Shown in pieces: positions 50,182-64,000 of a DNA stretch of 64,000 bases. The stretch lies in contig JANCRA010000001.1 of NCBI GenBank assembly GCA_024362935.1, positions 55,497,930 through 55,561,929 of the forward strand, written 5' to 3'. The DNA is from Setophaga petechia (lineage: Eukaryota; Chordata; Aves; Passeriformes; Parulidae). Numbering within the stretch: position 1 is the stretch's first letter; every line of letters starts with the position of its first letter. The notes below the pieces were generated by a model that saw nothing but the letters and a program-made list of their open reading frames with translations, was not told the DNA's origin and did no database searches. A program made the translations under genes and the position numbers.

Positions 50182-52859
50182 CTGTGAAACAGGAAGATAA
50201 AACAGTAAATACCCCAATAGGAATTTCCACTTTTTCTTCCCCTCCTAATCTCTCTACCCACACAGAACACAAAATTAAAGCTTTCCCACTTTTACAACTG
50301 TTCTCTAATTAGCCATGGTGGGACTAGGGTTTTGATCATTATTTATAGTTGTTTGAAACTACTCAATAATTCCAAATCAAAAAAAATCTAACTTGCAATT
50401 AAATCTCTGTATTTTGGCAATTTGCAGAAAACCAAAGAAGTACTCCCTGATTTGCAGTATAAACTTCCTTATCTGCAATTTTAAAGATTTTAAGAGCCTG
50501 TGCTTTTATGAGTTTCTGATAATAATCAATAACTTAAGATGGTGTCCTTTGCATCCGTGCTGTTTTAGAATGATATGCTGAAATACAACTCAGTATGATT
50601 TTTGTTTCTCTAATTTGTCACAACTTATCTTAGTACAATTCAGATGCCCCAAAATGGAATAAATTACAGGTTATATGTTTAATCTATATTGGCTTAAAGT
50701 ACTGTAGATAATGCTGCTATTTTTCTGATTAAGTATTCACACATGAGAATTTTTTTAACATTAGCTTGGAATCTACTCTGTTATTATGAACCCTCCCATA
50801 ACTGAAGGCTTACAGCTGCTGCATAAAATCATATGATCTTAATTTAATTTAACACTGACATCACCTGTATTGCAGAATTCCTCTTTTCATCCATTTTATT
50901 CCAATGGCGATGACAGGAGAGTGCATATAAAATTAAATCTTATTCTTTCATCCCTCCTCTTTGTTGCTTGACCCAATCTATTACACACATGAGAAAACAG
51001 GAAATCTCCAAAGACTTTCTATGGAAATCCTTTTTGCACATTTCCAAGAAAGGAGTAGTGAATGTCATTTACCAGTTCTGAAGGAGGATGGGGGATGCCC
51101 AGGGACATATGACAGTATCCTGCATGCCCCAGGATGCCTCTTTATATTGAGGTAAAAGATTGGGCATTTTCTACTCAGAGTGCATCCCTGTCACTGGCAA
51201 AGTGCATGGCTCAGGAGAAGACAACCTGTCTGTGCTAATGCTGTGGGTGACACCATTTCCATTCCTGTTTCCACCACTCAGATTTCCTAGTTCTTGAAAG
51301 AGTTTTACTTCATGCAGCAGCATCCCTGGACATGGCTTTTATTCTTTAGCTACAGAAACTCTGTGTGCACCAAAAGTAGCATTTATTTATGTGCACTGCC
51401 TTATTTATCATCCCTCAAGTACTTTCTTATCAGTAGTGTTCTAATGTTGCATCCTATCCTTGCAGGTCACTGCCAATTGAGTTATCAATGCATTAGGTGT
51501 GACAGAAAGAGTACAAAGGCACCTCAGTTAGGAAGTTGTCACATCAGCTCAGAAGCCTCCCTAAACTGAATACATACATGATGTTGTCAGTGCCTGCAGT
51601 ACATCCTTCTAATAATCCAGGATGGTAGCAGAAACAGGTGTCTGAGAAATAATTTCTGGTATTGCATTTAACTGAGGGGACCCACAGCATTTGTTGTAAT
51701 AATTGTGCCCATATTAGAAAACCTGCTATTAGAGTGTCAGGAGGTGTCACAAATGTTATGTGCTGGGCTGAAATAGTTCCTACTTTCAACTGGCCTCTAC
51801 AATATTAAACTTGGATACAGGGCCTGCAGTCATTACTGTCTGGCACAGAAAGGTTACTTAGAAACCTGAGGCTTTGGCTACTGTACATTTTTTTTCTATT
51901 AAAGACATCAAAAATCCTAAAAAGTACAGATAAACCCGAGGAAAAATTATACAAAGCATAGCTGAACTAAAAAGTTGGTTCATTGCATTGCTGCAACAGC
52001 TGCAAGAAAGAAGGAAGTAAATAAATAAAGCCCCTCATTCATATTGATGAAAGTGTTCATTTTGGTCCCAGGTCACTACTACTCTACACAAATCAGATAC
52101 TTCATTCTAAATAATGAAGAAATAACATTAATTAAATCAGCTCCATGAAAGGGAGGAAATCTTGATAAATTACCATAAAAAATGTACTCTTTATGTCTAT
52201 ATTTCAAATTACTCCTCCAGCTTCAGGTAACAGATGGGGACATAGAAAGGGACACAGGAGCTTGATGGAAAGGAGCTGTGCATCCCTGGATCCCACAACT
52301 GCCCAGTATCCATTTATGTGAAAGAAGTGAGGAGTGTTCTTCCCTTCTGTGATGTATGCCCAACCTTCAACACTCAGGATAGAAACATTTCAGGATAGAA
52401 AAAGAGGAACAGATAGAACAGGTTAAAATGATGGTTAAACATATAACCATTACAGGATTTCACCCAGAGTCTCTTGAAATTACAGCACATTTTAAATTTT
52501 CATTTAGAACAAGAAAATGATAAAGTTTACATGCCGGAAAAGCAAGTGTAATCAACACAGTGATGCCTGCCAGAATCTGTAAAAAACCAACAAATGAGCA
52601 TGAAAACTTTCCTGATTATTTTTATGGGATAGGAACAACCAATCCATCTAACTGGCTTTCTGTGGATACCACATCAGAAAAGACATATATGTGGCAGAGA
52701 GCATTGAGTGGGCAGGGCTCTGCCAGTCATCTATCAATTTTTTGGGAAGTGGATAAATATTGGGAACACTGGTTACCATTTGGATCTAATGGAATTTACA
52801 GGTTCCTAATGAAAAGTTTCCCTTTAGAAAGAAGCATAGCCAGAAAATGGTATTTTTTT

Positions 52860-52879
52860 AATATATATATATATATATA
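52860..52879. repeat. (TA)n microsatellite
   Basis: Ten TA units following a T-run. Confidence 0.9.
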
Positions 52880-55800
52880 GGCCATTTATGCAGGGGAAAA
52901 TGACATCCAAAGAAGAGGTGGAATAATTAATAACTAATGTTGAAAACTCCTACACAAATGTGAAGTTTTACTGGATGGGAAAAATTCAGACAACAAAAGA
53001 AAAACCATCTTATTAAGGTAAGATGCTTCTGCTGTGGTATTCTATAGCAAATATTTGGTTTGAAAATGTTGTCTTGGTAATTTCCTTTGAAATTTTTCAT
53101 TAATTCTTTTATTAATTAATAAAAATATAAACCAATGCATAAATAGATATTGAATGGGACTATGTAAGAATCTATACCAGTAATGCATAATTAAAACCAC
53201 TTTGGGTATTACACTATTTAGCTAAATTTCCTTCTCTAAAGTTAGACAAAGTTTCTAGAGATTTAGAGTTACTGAAGGGGTAAAATGTCTGTTTTTCCTT
53301 TATATTTTTGTTTGTTTGTTTTTTTAGAATTAGCCATGTACAAAGCGTTCTGAGGAAGGAAGCAGTTACAATAGATTTCTCTTAATCATGCTAGACTCCA
53401 TTATAAAATTATAAAATTTCCATATTGTTCAAAGACAGTTTGATACTCCTAGCAACTAGTGGGAAAAGATTGTTGTATATGAGATTGAACAGACTAGAAT
53501 AATGTGCAGTTCTTTCTACCTCTATATAAAAATGTAAGCTTAACAACATAACGATTACAAAAAACACACTGATTCTGATCACAGATTATTTTTGGATCAA
53601 GAACTTTGACTATCTCAAAATTTTTACTTCTTTGGGTCTGTGGAAACACTAGCTTAAAAAACCAAAATAACATGAAAGTCAAAGTCTAATACAGAAATGA
53701 ACAGCGTGTTTCAATCACTTCTCCTCCTTTGCGCAGGATGTGTGAAGCTAGAAGCAGAAGGTAGACTTCAACTTTGTCTTCCACATAACAGACCACAGGA
53801 TAGCTCCTGTGGGAACATCCATTCACAAAATCAACTCTCTTTCAGTGTCTTTGTAAGTCTGTTGTGCCTACAATGACAGTGTAAAAATAAAGTCTTAAGC
53901 TCTACTTGAATCCACAAAGTAGAGCCTGTTTGTGGTATGGCTCTCACACTAATTCTCTAGCTCGTGGTGAATGTCATATTTACCTCCTTTTCCAAGAAAA
54001 ATATTAGTGAGCTCTCACACCCAGATTAACTTCTCAGTTATCTCAGCATTAGCCAGGCTGACCCTCCAGGGTTTGTTCCACCAATGTAAAACAGATACAG
54101 GAGCTCCTCCCCCAGGAACCCTCTCCATCCAAAATCCCACCTTTGATTTTTTATTTTTGTCACATCTGTAATTCTTTTATATGTGAACAAAAACATGCAC
54201 ACACATCCCATTAGCATACACAGGACTCAGACAAAAGCACAGAGGCTTTGCTGAACACTGGTACATCTGGGGATAATGGACAAAAGAGAAAATATTGAAA
54301 GCATGAATTTATGTTGAATAAAGAACATCTATCCAATTCAACACAAGATTAATGCTACTACCAGCATTTCACTGTTTTGGTAAAATACATTTCTCTGACA
54401 AGCACATCATGAGATAACATTGATTTATAACACTGTAACTTTAAAAAACACAAAAACATAGTTCTGCTCTCAGCTTTAGATTTGATATTGTTGCCAAACT
54501 TTATTGGAAATACATTTATTTTGATTTCTGCAAATCTAGCTGTGTTTAGCCATTTCACAGCTGGTGAGCAGGAAAGATGCTTCTGCCTCATTTACAGATC
54601 TTGAACATGAATCAGACAATCAACTGGACCATTAGTCAAAGAGATCAGTAGCTAATGATTCCTGACAGGCACTGCAGTGGCAGGCTAAGGCCAGCCTGGC
54701 TAGCAGCATCTGACAGTATTTTTCAGAAGCCAACAATAGGTGTTGGTAGACAGACAATGTAGTTGAGTGAGAGTACAGGACTCATACCACTTGGTACCTC
54801 TTTCAGGAAAAACCATGTAGTTCTGATGGTTATTAAAGAATCACTTTGATGTAGTCCAGTGAAAATATGAGATCATACAATTGTATGCATAGGCACTCTG
54901 CAGTTCAATGAACTCTGACCAGTAGCTGCCCCAGAAATGCATATTTAAAAATTAGAAAAAAGTGCAGTCTTTATTGCCATAATTTGAGTGGCTACACACC
55001 TGTGGCCATGCTGAGTAAGATCAAAGAAAAGTTTCACAATACAAACCCAGATGTAGCCTTATTTTTTGCCAAATCACAGCAGCATGGGAGAGGTTGGACA
55101 GCAAAAGAAAAGGGTATTGTTCATGAAATGCATTGATCACAATGTGCAGAGCTCATTGATCCCAGGAATATTACACACCAGTAACTGAATGGCAGGCCAC
55201 ACCTCGTGCAATGCTAAATGCGCTCAGGCACAGTGAGCATCCAGGGGAGAAGCTGCACATGTTCCATCTGCATGCTCACAGCTCAGGGATACAGAAACTG
55301 GGTGCCACACCCAGGAAAGAGACAGCACTCCCTGATTTGACTGAACTGTTACTTCTCCTTCTTTACTCACAACTAAAATTCACCAACTCAGGCCTGTGAA
55401 TGTTAACTCCTTGCCCTCAGCCATATCCACTTACACAGGCTATAGTCTTGGATAAATTACTAGAATTCCACAAATGTCAATCTTCTTACAGAGACAGGAA
55501 GAATTCAGCTGGAATTGGTCAAACTGGTCTGCTCCAGAACTCCTATTCCAGGGACTTTATTTGGATAATGCATAAGGACATGTCTTGCAGCAAGGGGTCA
55601 GGAACGGGGCGGGGGGGAGTAGAAGAAGCCATCCAGAAGTCTGTCCAAGCCAAGTGTCAGTGGGGAACACCCTTGTTGAAGACTTTCCAGAGCTAGGACA
55701 GGGCTATCATTGAGGTGCTGCTTGGCTCCACTCTCCCTGTAGGTAACTAATCCAGTCCACACTCCTCCTGCCCTGATCTACTGGGCCATCAAGAGCAGTG

Positions 55801-57520
55801 TTTACCCTCGTGCTCTACAAACACTCAGCAATACATCCTTCAGGTTACTTGTGTGTGCATCTGCTTGAAGGATTAAGGGAGGAAGAAAAACATTTCACTC
55901 ATTCCTTAACAGTCTATCAAGATCAGACCTAAGGCTCTTTGCCTCTATCGAGTCTTGTCTGCCTCATATAATACTCAAGGCATGTACATTTTGCTTTGAT
56001 TCTGAATGGATGATATGTAAATACAAGTAACTAATTGAAAAGGTTCCTTTCCCTAGAGTAATTTCAAACTTCTATTGGCTTCCACAAGGTCAGGAGTTCA
56101 CCCTGTATGCTTCATTTTGCTGCACAGAAAGCTTAAAGAGATGAAATGTACAGATGATTGAATAAAGGTTAATTTTTGTTTCTGCCTTACTGTCCTTAAT
56201 TCTGCACTTCTGTGCCACCAATAACTACATAAATCCTAATTCTATAAACACCAACTTTTCAGGAATGAAATAATAATTTTCTTATTTGCTATACCTAATA
56301 AAGGGTTTTACTATTAATTCATATTTTAAAAATTTTCAAAAAGTCATCCAGGTCCTTCAGATAAAAAACTATGCAAACATCAAAACCAAGTATTTTCATT
56401 TACTATTATTGTACATTTTAAAATTTCCACCGCAAAAGACATTGCCCTAGTGAAGGTTACTGCAATCTATATTTAGGACAGGAATATAATGTTTTCCAAG
56501 CCAGCCATTGTTGACATATTTCTTCAAAATAAAGCGTGGCTTAACAGTCTGGAGTGAAGAAGCTTCATCTGTTACCCTTTAACAGCAATATAAGAAGAAA
56601 AAACAGTTTATGTATCTTTTCCATCCTGACAGATGTGACAATAGCTGGAAACACTGTGCCTGCCAAGAGCTTTTATCAAGTATGTTATAACAACTAGTAA
56701 TAAGTGTAAATAATAAATGGCTACGATCTTATGGGAAACGGTGGCAATACTAAACAATTTTTGGTGCTTGCTGATGGGAGTCTGCTAGTCCTGGAATTCC
56801 CTGGCTTCCCAGTAGAGTTTTGGCCTGACAATAAACAACAGTTTAATACTTTATCTAATCCCAGCCAGGAGGTAAGTTCAACAGCAAGCTTTTGCAGATG
56901 TTCACATCCAATAATCTATTCATAATTGATGAAACAGGGAGGTCAGATGTAATGGTTGCTACTATTCCAGCAACAAATAAATGGTTATTGACAAAACAAG
57001 GCAGTGTGGCGCTGAGTGCTGAGCAGTGACAAGCATGAAACAGTGCTGAGACAGAAGTAGTGATGTGAATACAGCCCTTCATCTTGAGAATTCCTCTATG
57101 TGATGTGTGGCACCAGGGCCACTCTGACACATCAGCAGATGGAGGTGACTTGTAAAGGAAAAGTGAGATTCTGCAAGCACATAAAAGACAAAGGCAGAGC
57201 CAGGGGAAGAAACAAGGAGAAAAGGGTGGACAGGACTGGAAATTGGGGTAAGTGCAATAAAGTGAATTGTTAAGAAATGTTTTTGCATGCAGGACTGTGA
57301 CCCAGATGTCTGGACTGCTTTTATCAGATTGTTGTGTCTACATGAATGTACCTGGCTGTCAGATCACTGTAGCCTGCTAAGCTAATAGTACCATAATATA
57401 CATACCTGCATGCTTAAATGCCCATTACTTCTTAGACAAAGCACCTATAAATATTCTGCTTCATACTTATTAATATCTTGAACAGATATTTTTAATTACA
57501 CAGAGTTTTCCTAGCTACAA

Positions 57521-57537
57521 GCAAGCAAGCAAGTAAG
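57521..57537. repeat. (CAAG)n short tandem repeat
   Basis: About four CAAG-type units (AGCAAGCAAGCAAGTAAG). Confidence 0.7.
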
Positions 57538-58400
57538 GAAACAGTTAAATTTGCATAACAATTGTAAAAGCTGCAGAGATAAACTAGTAAAATATAAAAG
57601 CAATTTAAATTAGATAACGTAGTGGGTACTTTTCTGTAAACCAATATAGAAGTTCAAGAAGGGATTTCATTCAGCTGAAAACCTTATATTCTTCAAGTTT
57701 TAACCCATGTAATGCAGTAAAAGGATTAATAGATTGTTCTTATTGACTGAATAAAACTTGAGTCATTTAGATGCAAATAGACACTTGAGATCTTTTGCAT
57801 CCATTTCAGTGCTAAAATATAGTATTTCTACAATGTTTACTGTGTAATATACTAGTATGAAAAACAGCTGAATGAAATGGGGACCTTTACTGTATATGCA
57901 GTCATAAAAAGATTTCAGACAGAAATATTTTAAATATTAATATTACTAAAATCATTTAAAGCACCAAGGCATGTGAAATCGATTTCTTTAGAAGTACAAT
58001 TTATTTCACACTTTGCTACCAATTCTTTTGATCAGCTCTGAAATAATACATAAGCTGAAAGCAAAACAGCAAAACAAATTGCTTCTAGCAAGGAGGCACC
58101 AAGCTCCCAGTTTTACACAGACATGGCTCAGTGTTTTAACTTCTCAGGTTATTTATCTATCAAATGATAAATTTTAAATTCCTCAAGATCTAATGGCTGA
58201 ATCAAGACCTACTCTCCAATTTAGCCATGGATGATTCTGATCAAGCAAAGTTGTTAAGCATTTGTAAATACCTGAACATATGACTTGTCCCCTCAAAGTG
58301 ATTGACAATAACTGAATTGAAATTTAAACATATATTTAATAAGTGAATTGCTGTAGCTTGAACTGTACCAATTTGAGTAACCAATCTAATTTTCAAAGCC

Positions 58401-58428
58401 TTACTTTACAGATTTTACTTTACAGATT
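58401..58428. repeat. 14-bp tandem duplication
   Basis: TTACTTTACAGATT occurs twice head to tail without a mismatch, followed by a T-run. Confidence 0.85.
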
Positions 58429-58852
58429 TTTTTAATAATCTGTTCATTAGAATTAACGATACAATGGAAAACAAAACCTCCCAGATTATTAATACATTTA
58501 CATTTAAGTACTGAAATTCCTGGATTTTTACAGTGTGGGCACAAATGTTTCCTTTCTCACAACACATTAAGAATCTGATTTCTCTAAGCAGATTATCTAA
58601 GAAAATTAGAAAATTTCTCTTGCAGTTCCTCAGCCATTTGCTACAGCCCTGGGTATAGATTGTGCATTTCACTAATGGAAGTGCACTAATGGGCTGGCAG
58701 TTCCTAAGATCTTGTATGTTATTGTTATCAGATAACAAACTATGGACTTAGACATGCTGTAGCTACACCTTTCCCTCAATTATGTGCAGCATTTAGGTTC
58801 TGAGATCCAATGTGGGAATGAAATGAGGGGAAACTTGATATTGGCAGGTGCT

Positions 58853-58868
58853 AAAAAAAAAAAAAAAA
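58853..58868. repeat. poly(A) tract
   Basis: Sixteen A residues, then a G and another A-run. No recognisable retroposed sequence lies directly upstream. Confidence 0.85.
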
Positions 58869-58996
58869 GAAAAAAAGGAGCATATTTTATTAGCTACTCT
58901 AAAAAGTTTCAATAGATTCCAGGGCAAATACCTAAATCCACGGTTACTGGAGTTTCAGAAATCTCAGGACAAGCTAACTGTAACTTTCTTTCCCAG

Positions 58997-59132
58997 GAGC
59001 AGACCCTGTCTGGCTGTGTCCCCAGTCTGGATGCCAACCTGCCTGGGACAGCACAAGGAAGAGCCACCTGCACTGGGCACACCAGGGGAGAGCACACAGA
59101 GGCTGCTCCACCCCAGCAGCAACACCAAAAAG
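58997..59132 (+). other. exon-like segment on the plus strand (non-coding or unknown)
   Basis: This is a 136-bp GC-rich block with an unusually good acceptor (TAACTTTCTTTCCCAG) and a consensus donor (AAAAAG/GTGAGA). All three plus frames are open, so coding frame cannot be inferred. Frame 1 reads EQTLSGCVPSLDANLPGTAQ and onward, which matches nothing I know. It is antisense to the presumed TTC29 intron. It could be an exon of an antisense lncRNA, or splice-like sequence by chance. Confidence 0.2.
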
Positions 59133-59683
59133 GTGAGACCTGAGCTGAGGCTCCATGACTGCCAAGTGCTCTGCCTGCCATGCCTTGTGAAAAACAGATG
59201 TAAAGATATTCTTATTCCCTAGCAGAGCAGCTCAAGGAATTTTTATGGCTTTGTCCTCAATTTTTCCAGATATTATAGCTGAGCAAACCCCCAGTAAGGG
59301 CAGTTTGCTTCTTCTGAGCTCAAACATAACAGTTAGGAACAATTTCTCAGAAATAATTCAGAGTTATGCAAACAATTCTCTTGATCTTAGAATCTCTATG
59401 ATGATGTAAGTATACTTTAACTAGTGCTGCACTGCACTCCCCTCCAGTTCTTTTCCATACTTATACAGAAAGTGTGTCTAAGTGCCTGCATGTATGTGTC
59501 AGGCAATAATAAAATAATAAATAATGATAAAATATTAGAATTTATAATTTTAAGTAGAGTCAAAATATTACCAAAAATAGATTTTGAAGTTTGAGAAACC
59601 ACATTTGATATGTTAAATAGCAGAACTTCTAAATGCAGGATATTTAATATATATATTTTAAGTAAGGCTACATAATCTTATAA

Positions 59684-59701
59684 ATATATATATATATATA
59701 T
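59684..59701. repeat. (AT)n microsatellite
   Basis: Nine AT units. A shorter AT run lies about 35 bp upstream. Confidence 0.9.
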
Positions 59702-62700
59702 GAAGAAACTTTCATACATTTCAGAAGTAGAAACAAACAAAATAATGTCATCCAGGCATAGCCCTATTTAAAATTGAGGTTTTAGACTTTTTGTCACCAA
59801 CTTGTATTCAGATTCTTGAAAACACCAGTGGTCAGATAATTCTAACATTCTGAAAAGGTGCCTTAGATTTATCTAATGGATTGAGCACTCAAACTTTCAA
59901 CTCACTGCAGTAGTCCTACTCTTTTGGGGTGTATGAATGAATAAATTGAAAACTATAAAGGATGAGATGCAAATCCAGCCATTCATGATGTTTTGGCAGC
60001 CGTTCTTATGGAACATGAGACTCCTGAAGAGTAGAGTCAATATCAACAAGTTACTAGAGCATTCATTGTTGCTGTGGGAAAATACAGAATTGTGATTTTT
60101 CTTATCATCATGTAATAGATTTTTTATGTATTTAATATTTTTTGTTTCTTCTGCTCTCTAATTTTTGTGTAACTAGACTACTGTAATTCTGCAGCAGGAC
60201 TGCATTTAAGAGTGTTTTCTTACAGAAGATGTTCTTGTGGCAAATTTATCTTGACAAAAATCCACATAACTGAAGGGAGCTCTTATGCTGCCATTAACCA
60301 AGGAAAATTCAATCTGAACCATAGACTGAAAAGGAAAATGACACCATGTTTCAAGGCAAGCATAGTGGACACCATAACACCAAGGTGCAAAACTGTGTGG
60401 TGTACAGAAAAGTACTGAAGGAATGTAGGATTGCTGCTCCTCATAATTAGAACACTTTTCCCTGCAGGTTTTCAAGAAACTGGTTAAGATAGGAAGAATC
60501 TTGTTTACCTTAAACCCACAAAAGAACTCCTTCCTTCACTAAGAGACTGTTAACTCTCATGTCCAAATAAAAAGTTAGAACTGTCCTTCACTTTAAGAAT
60601 TAAGTGCTAAATTAACAACAAAAAATTAGCTGAATGATCAGACATTCATCTCTTTCCTGAAGTTCTAGGTCTTCTTCAGCATTGTCAACACAAATGATTT
60701 TTAATTTCTTAATTCCCTCAGCATTTGAGTCAGTCTATTTTGTCAGGACGCAGTTCACTCCCAATATCCTCTCACATAATTTTGTTTGTATTATCTTCAC
60801 CAGTGTCCAGCAGCAGTGGGATCTTTCAGGAACATGAAATTTAACCAGTTTCAAAACTGGGCCACTCAATTTCTTTGTACATAATCTATTGCCAGTGTCA
60901 AGATCAATCAGAAGTGCCAACCTTCTAAGAAGGCTCAAAGTTTTGGAGTTTTATTCCTCAGATATGAAAACCATGAATTTCCTATATGAATAGAGTTTTT
61001 AAAACAGTTTAAAAGTCACTTCAATGAAAGTGTAGCCTCTAGGAATGATGAGACATCTTCTTAAACTGGTATGCTAACATGTTTTTCCAAGCATGTGATG
61101 CCATTTACTAAGCTGAAAATGTTACACTTAATTACTAATGGCTAAAGATCGCTTAGACTTTTAAATCACACCTGTGATTTAAAAGAAGGAAGCTTAAAAT
61201 AATTTCTATTGAAGAGTGTCTTTGGATGTGTATTGTAAGTCCCCATTTGAGAGGGGTTTTTTGGGTAACAATAATGAAAGTTTAAACCCAAACTCAGTGG
61301 TCTATTCACCACTGACTTGAAGTTCAGCCCTCTAACTTCACATGCTCATTCTTCTCAACAACCTTACTCAAAATTTGAGAGAAAAGAGAATAACATTCAC
61401 TCTACCTTTTGGAGTTCTTTTACTTGCTAAGATCCTTCTTGAGTTACCAAATCTATCCATCCATGCATCCATATGGGCATAATCCATATAATGAGATATA
61501 ATCAGATAAAATAGACTGTACATACCAAATTCAGAATATCTGCTCCCCACTCATATTCTCCCCAGCTGCATGAGAGGAGACAAAATTCCCAGTTGTTTTG
61601 ACACAGACTTTTTCAGAAATTAAGTTTATGGCCATTAATCACCTCTGAATGCTGTAACAGGGTCATTTTGAACGTGAAGATGTCTTTGCAAGTTCATAAA
61701 TTTTCTTGATAATTTTATGCCTGTGGCTTGTGTATCGTAATTCTGACAATTCATGAAGACAGTATTATGTCATAAATTACCACATTAGCTTGGCATGAGT
61801 CTCAGTACTCATGAACATTGCTTCTATCATTTAAATGTGTAACATATTTGAAGCACAGGATTCAATATCCAAATATCCAAAATAAACCCTAACACTTGGA
61901 AAAAGCCCTAACACTTAGATGAGGAACAAGGACTGGGTTTTTCCTAATGATTTGGGACACAACTCTAATTAAAAGAGAAAAAATCCATGATACCCTACAC
62001 TTTGAAGAATTCTTGAAAACCCAGTTTAAGAAAAAAAAATCGCAAATCAAGCATTAGATTATAATACTTTAAGTAAGATTTCTAATGACACAGAAATATT
62101 GCACTTAATATTCTGCTTGTATAATGAGCCTGAGGAAAAAACAAGTAAACAGTAACTTTTACTTTAAAATTAGCCCAGATGGAGAACTCTCCATGACAAA
62201 ATCTATAATGTTTGAGATGAAATCTATCTAATGTGAACTATTAATATTTTGCTGTAAAATCATTAGGCTTGATTATAAAATCAGAAACCAGATGATATGA
62301 AAAATATTATGAACATACCCCACTGTTATTGAACATAATTAGTTCTCAGGCTTTTAAACTTGCACACACTTATATTTTTACTTCTAAGTAGCTCCACTGA
62401 AATCAATCATATATATCAAATAAAATTAAACTTATTTATAAAAATTATACACCAAATCAAATAATGTTAAACACCAAGTTCCTAGCAAATAAAAAACCTT
62501 CTCTAACAAAACCAGCCAGTTTGATACAAAGTGACTGCATTTTTTTTATAGAATAGGCTGCAGCTTAATCATTTCAGTCTTTAATTACTGCATCAGATAA
62601 TGACTATTTTGAACATATGCTTCTCTGCCCTGCTAGAAGACATGAATGAGAGAGAAACAAGTTCATATGCATGATCCTGTGCGTGCATGTTGGGGGAGGG

Positions 62701-64000
62701 AGGCTAAAGAGCAAAAGGAACCAAGTGGCAACAATTGGAGGAAATGGTGCCTGTAACAGCTGCTCCTTTCAGATTCCCCTAGAAGGAGACTGCCTGAGGT
62801 AGACCACAGCACAAAGGGATAAAGAAGATGAAAACTGATGCAAAGCAGGGAAATAACTGCTGAGACCCCTGAGCCTACATCCGAATAGTCCCAAGCTGTG
62901 TGGCAAGACCTCTTTAGCATGCTACAGAAGCTGGTGATGAACTACATATTACCATGAGGCAAACTGGCTCCTAGCAGTATTGTCTGCATGTTATGTGTAA
63001 TGATAACCAGTGGGCCCCTGGGAGCAGCAGGCAATGATTTCATCTCCGTAAGCATCTGAGCTCCCCTTGGATACAGAGACCATTAAACTGAGAACAGAAG
63101 GGGAAATTTTAGGCAATGATTTCCAACTGGAGAGTGAAGACAACTTCTGCTCCACAGTACTATCAACCACGGATATTTTACTGCTGTCTACATTGATACT
63201 GCAAAGGACAAAAGGAGCTAAAACTGTACCCCTTTTTCTTCATCCCAGAGAACACTGTGTGTTTTTTTGAACAAAAGTACTTTAAAAGTTTTTCATGTAA
63301 TATTATTGCCATTATATTAGAAAATGCCACCGTTTTATTAACACTGAAAAGTATTGGTATTTCCATTACTGTTAAAATAACATTTTATACTTTTAACATA
63401 ATGTATAACTTGTTTTTGTACTACAGAGACCGTCCTGCCCTTGCACATTGCTTTCCTTAACTGTCAGGTGTTTTGTAGGACTGAAAACATTAGGTACTAC
63501 CTATTGGTTACATATTTAAAATGAGTGCATTAAAAAAATCAGGGTTTCAGAAGCTTCCTTAAAAAAAATAAAAATCTGCATGCAACAAAAAGAAATGCAA
63601 CTTCCAATGAAGATGTAATTTTTTAACAAGAGACATGGGGGAGCAATGAAGAGAAGGGAACAGCTACAAAATGTAGTCAAAATTGATTCTGAGGAAACAA
63701 TGCCAGGACAACTAATATTTTTGACCCTTTGTATATTCTGGAGAGATTAAGATACAGGCTTCTTCATTTAGCACATTTGTTTATCTTGCTGCTCTTCAGA
63801 ATTCACATAGTATATTATGTGAAAAGAAAAGTTAAATTAAGTTCCTGAGAGTCTGAGAAAAGTTGCTCAGGTAAGAATGCCAGCATACTTGTCAGGCTAA
63901 AAACAATTGCAGTTAAACTGAAGTACAAAAAATTCTTGTCTAATCTACCACACTGCCTTCTTGTGAAAGATCAAATATCATATTCCCGTTGCAGTTGCAA

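Larger units (their letters stand above)
50182..64000 (-). other. TTC29: probable 3' part of a large TTC29 intron
   Basis: No TTC29 exon was recognised between 50,182 and the right edge. The stretch is therefore best read as part of one intron longer than 13.8 kb, though a short diverged exon could have been missed. It contains two (TA)n runs, a poly(A) tract, a 14-bp tandem duplication, and one plus-strand segment with exon-like splice signals (58,997-59,132). The other reading frames of 60-124 codons show no family resemblance. Confidence 0.6.

Noticed and set aside
61500..61565. Short exon-like segment on the minus strand (acceptor ATGCAG, donor GGTATGT)
   Set aside because: Only about 42 bp, with no match to TTC29 and no pyrimidine tract.
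61860..61920. CCCTAACACTT words suggesting an interstitial telomere repeat
   Set aside because: Only two copies separated by other sequence, and not TTAGGG units.
1..64000. Operons, CRISPR arrays, phage or endogenous viral genes, tRNA or rRNA genes
   Set aside because: None seen. The sequence is vertebrate, and the only possible retroviral trace is an LTR-like insertion without genes.

Overview
The window is vertebrate nuclear DNA, almost certainly from a bird. It is AT-rich and CpG-poor, has very long stretches without genes, and contains several CR1 LINE fragments. Two of these (about 25.6-26.4 kb and 47.9-48.4 kb) have typical avian CR1 3' ends, with the tail running through ATTCTATGATTC on the element's sense strand. 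There is no bacterial, phage or CRISPR content, and most open reading frames are chance ORFs in intergenic or intronic DNA.

One gene is recognised with confidence: the 3' part of TTC29 (tetratricopeptide repeat protein 29, an axonemal/sperm-flagellum protein), on the minus strand. Three consecutive coding exons lie at 50,181-50,090, 44,710-44,587 and 41,627-41,325. Their splice sites agree in phase and their joined translation matches the C-terminal TPR part of vertebrate TTC29. The next upstream exon was not found before the right edge, so an intron of more than 13.8 kb probably fills 50.2-64 kb. How the gene ends is unclear: a good splice donor sits inside the last exon, so the stop at 41,325 may belong to only one isoform.

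The left 41 kb is the region downstream of TTC29. In other amniotes the neighbour on that side is POU4F2, which is not in this window. The region holds old CR1/L3-type LINE fossils (about 1.3-1.7, 12.2-13.2 and 21.2-22.6 kb), a younger CR1 interrupted by a 304-bp insertion (25.6-26.4 kb), and a 97-bp tandem duplication (28.7 kb). It also holds two stretches that look regulatory: a sharp CpG-rich patch at 24.9-25.2 kb with TCF/LEF-like and POU-like motifs, and a segment at 31.6-32.3 kb containing a perfect 14-bp TGACAGCTGTCA-type palindrome. One unassigned open segment with splice-like ends (17,747-18,024, minus) has protein-like composition.

I see no previously undescribed biological system here. 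The most useful leads are the CpG-rich element, the palindrome-bearing segment, the alternative TTC29 3' end and the unassigned candidate exon.
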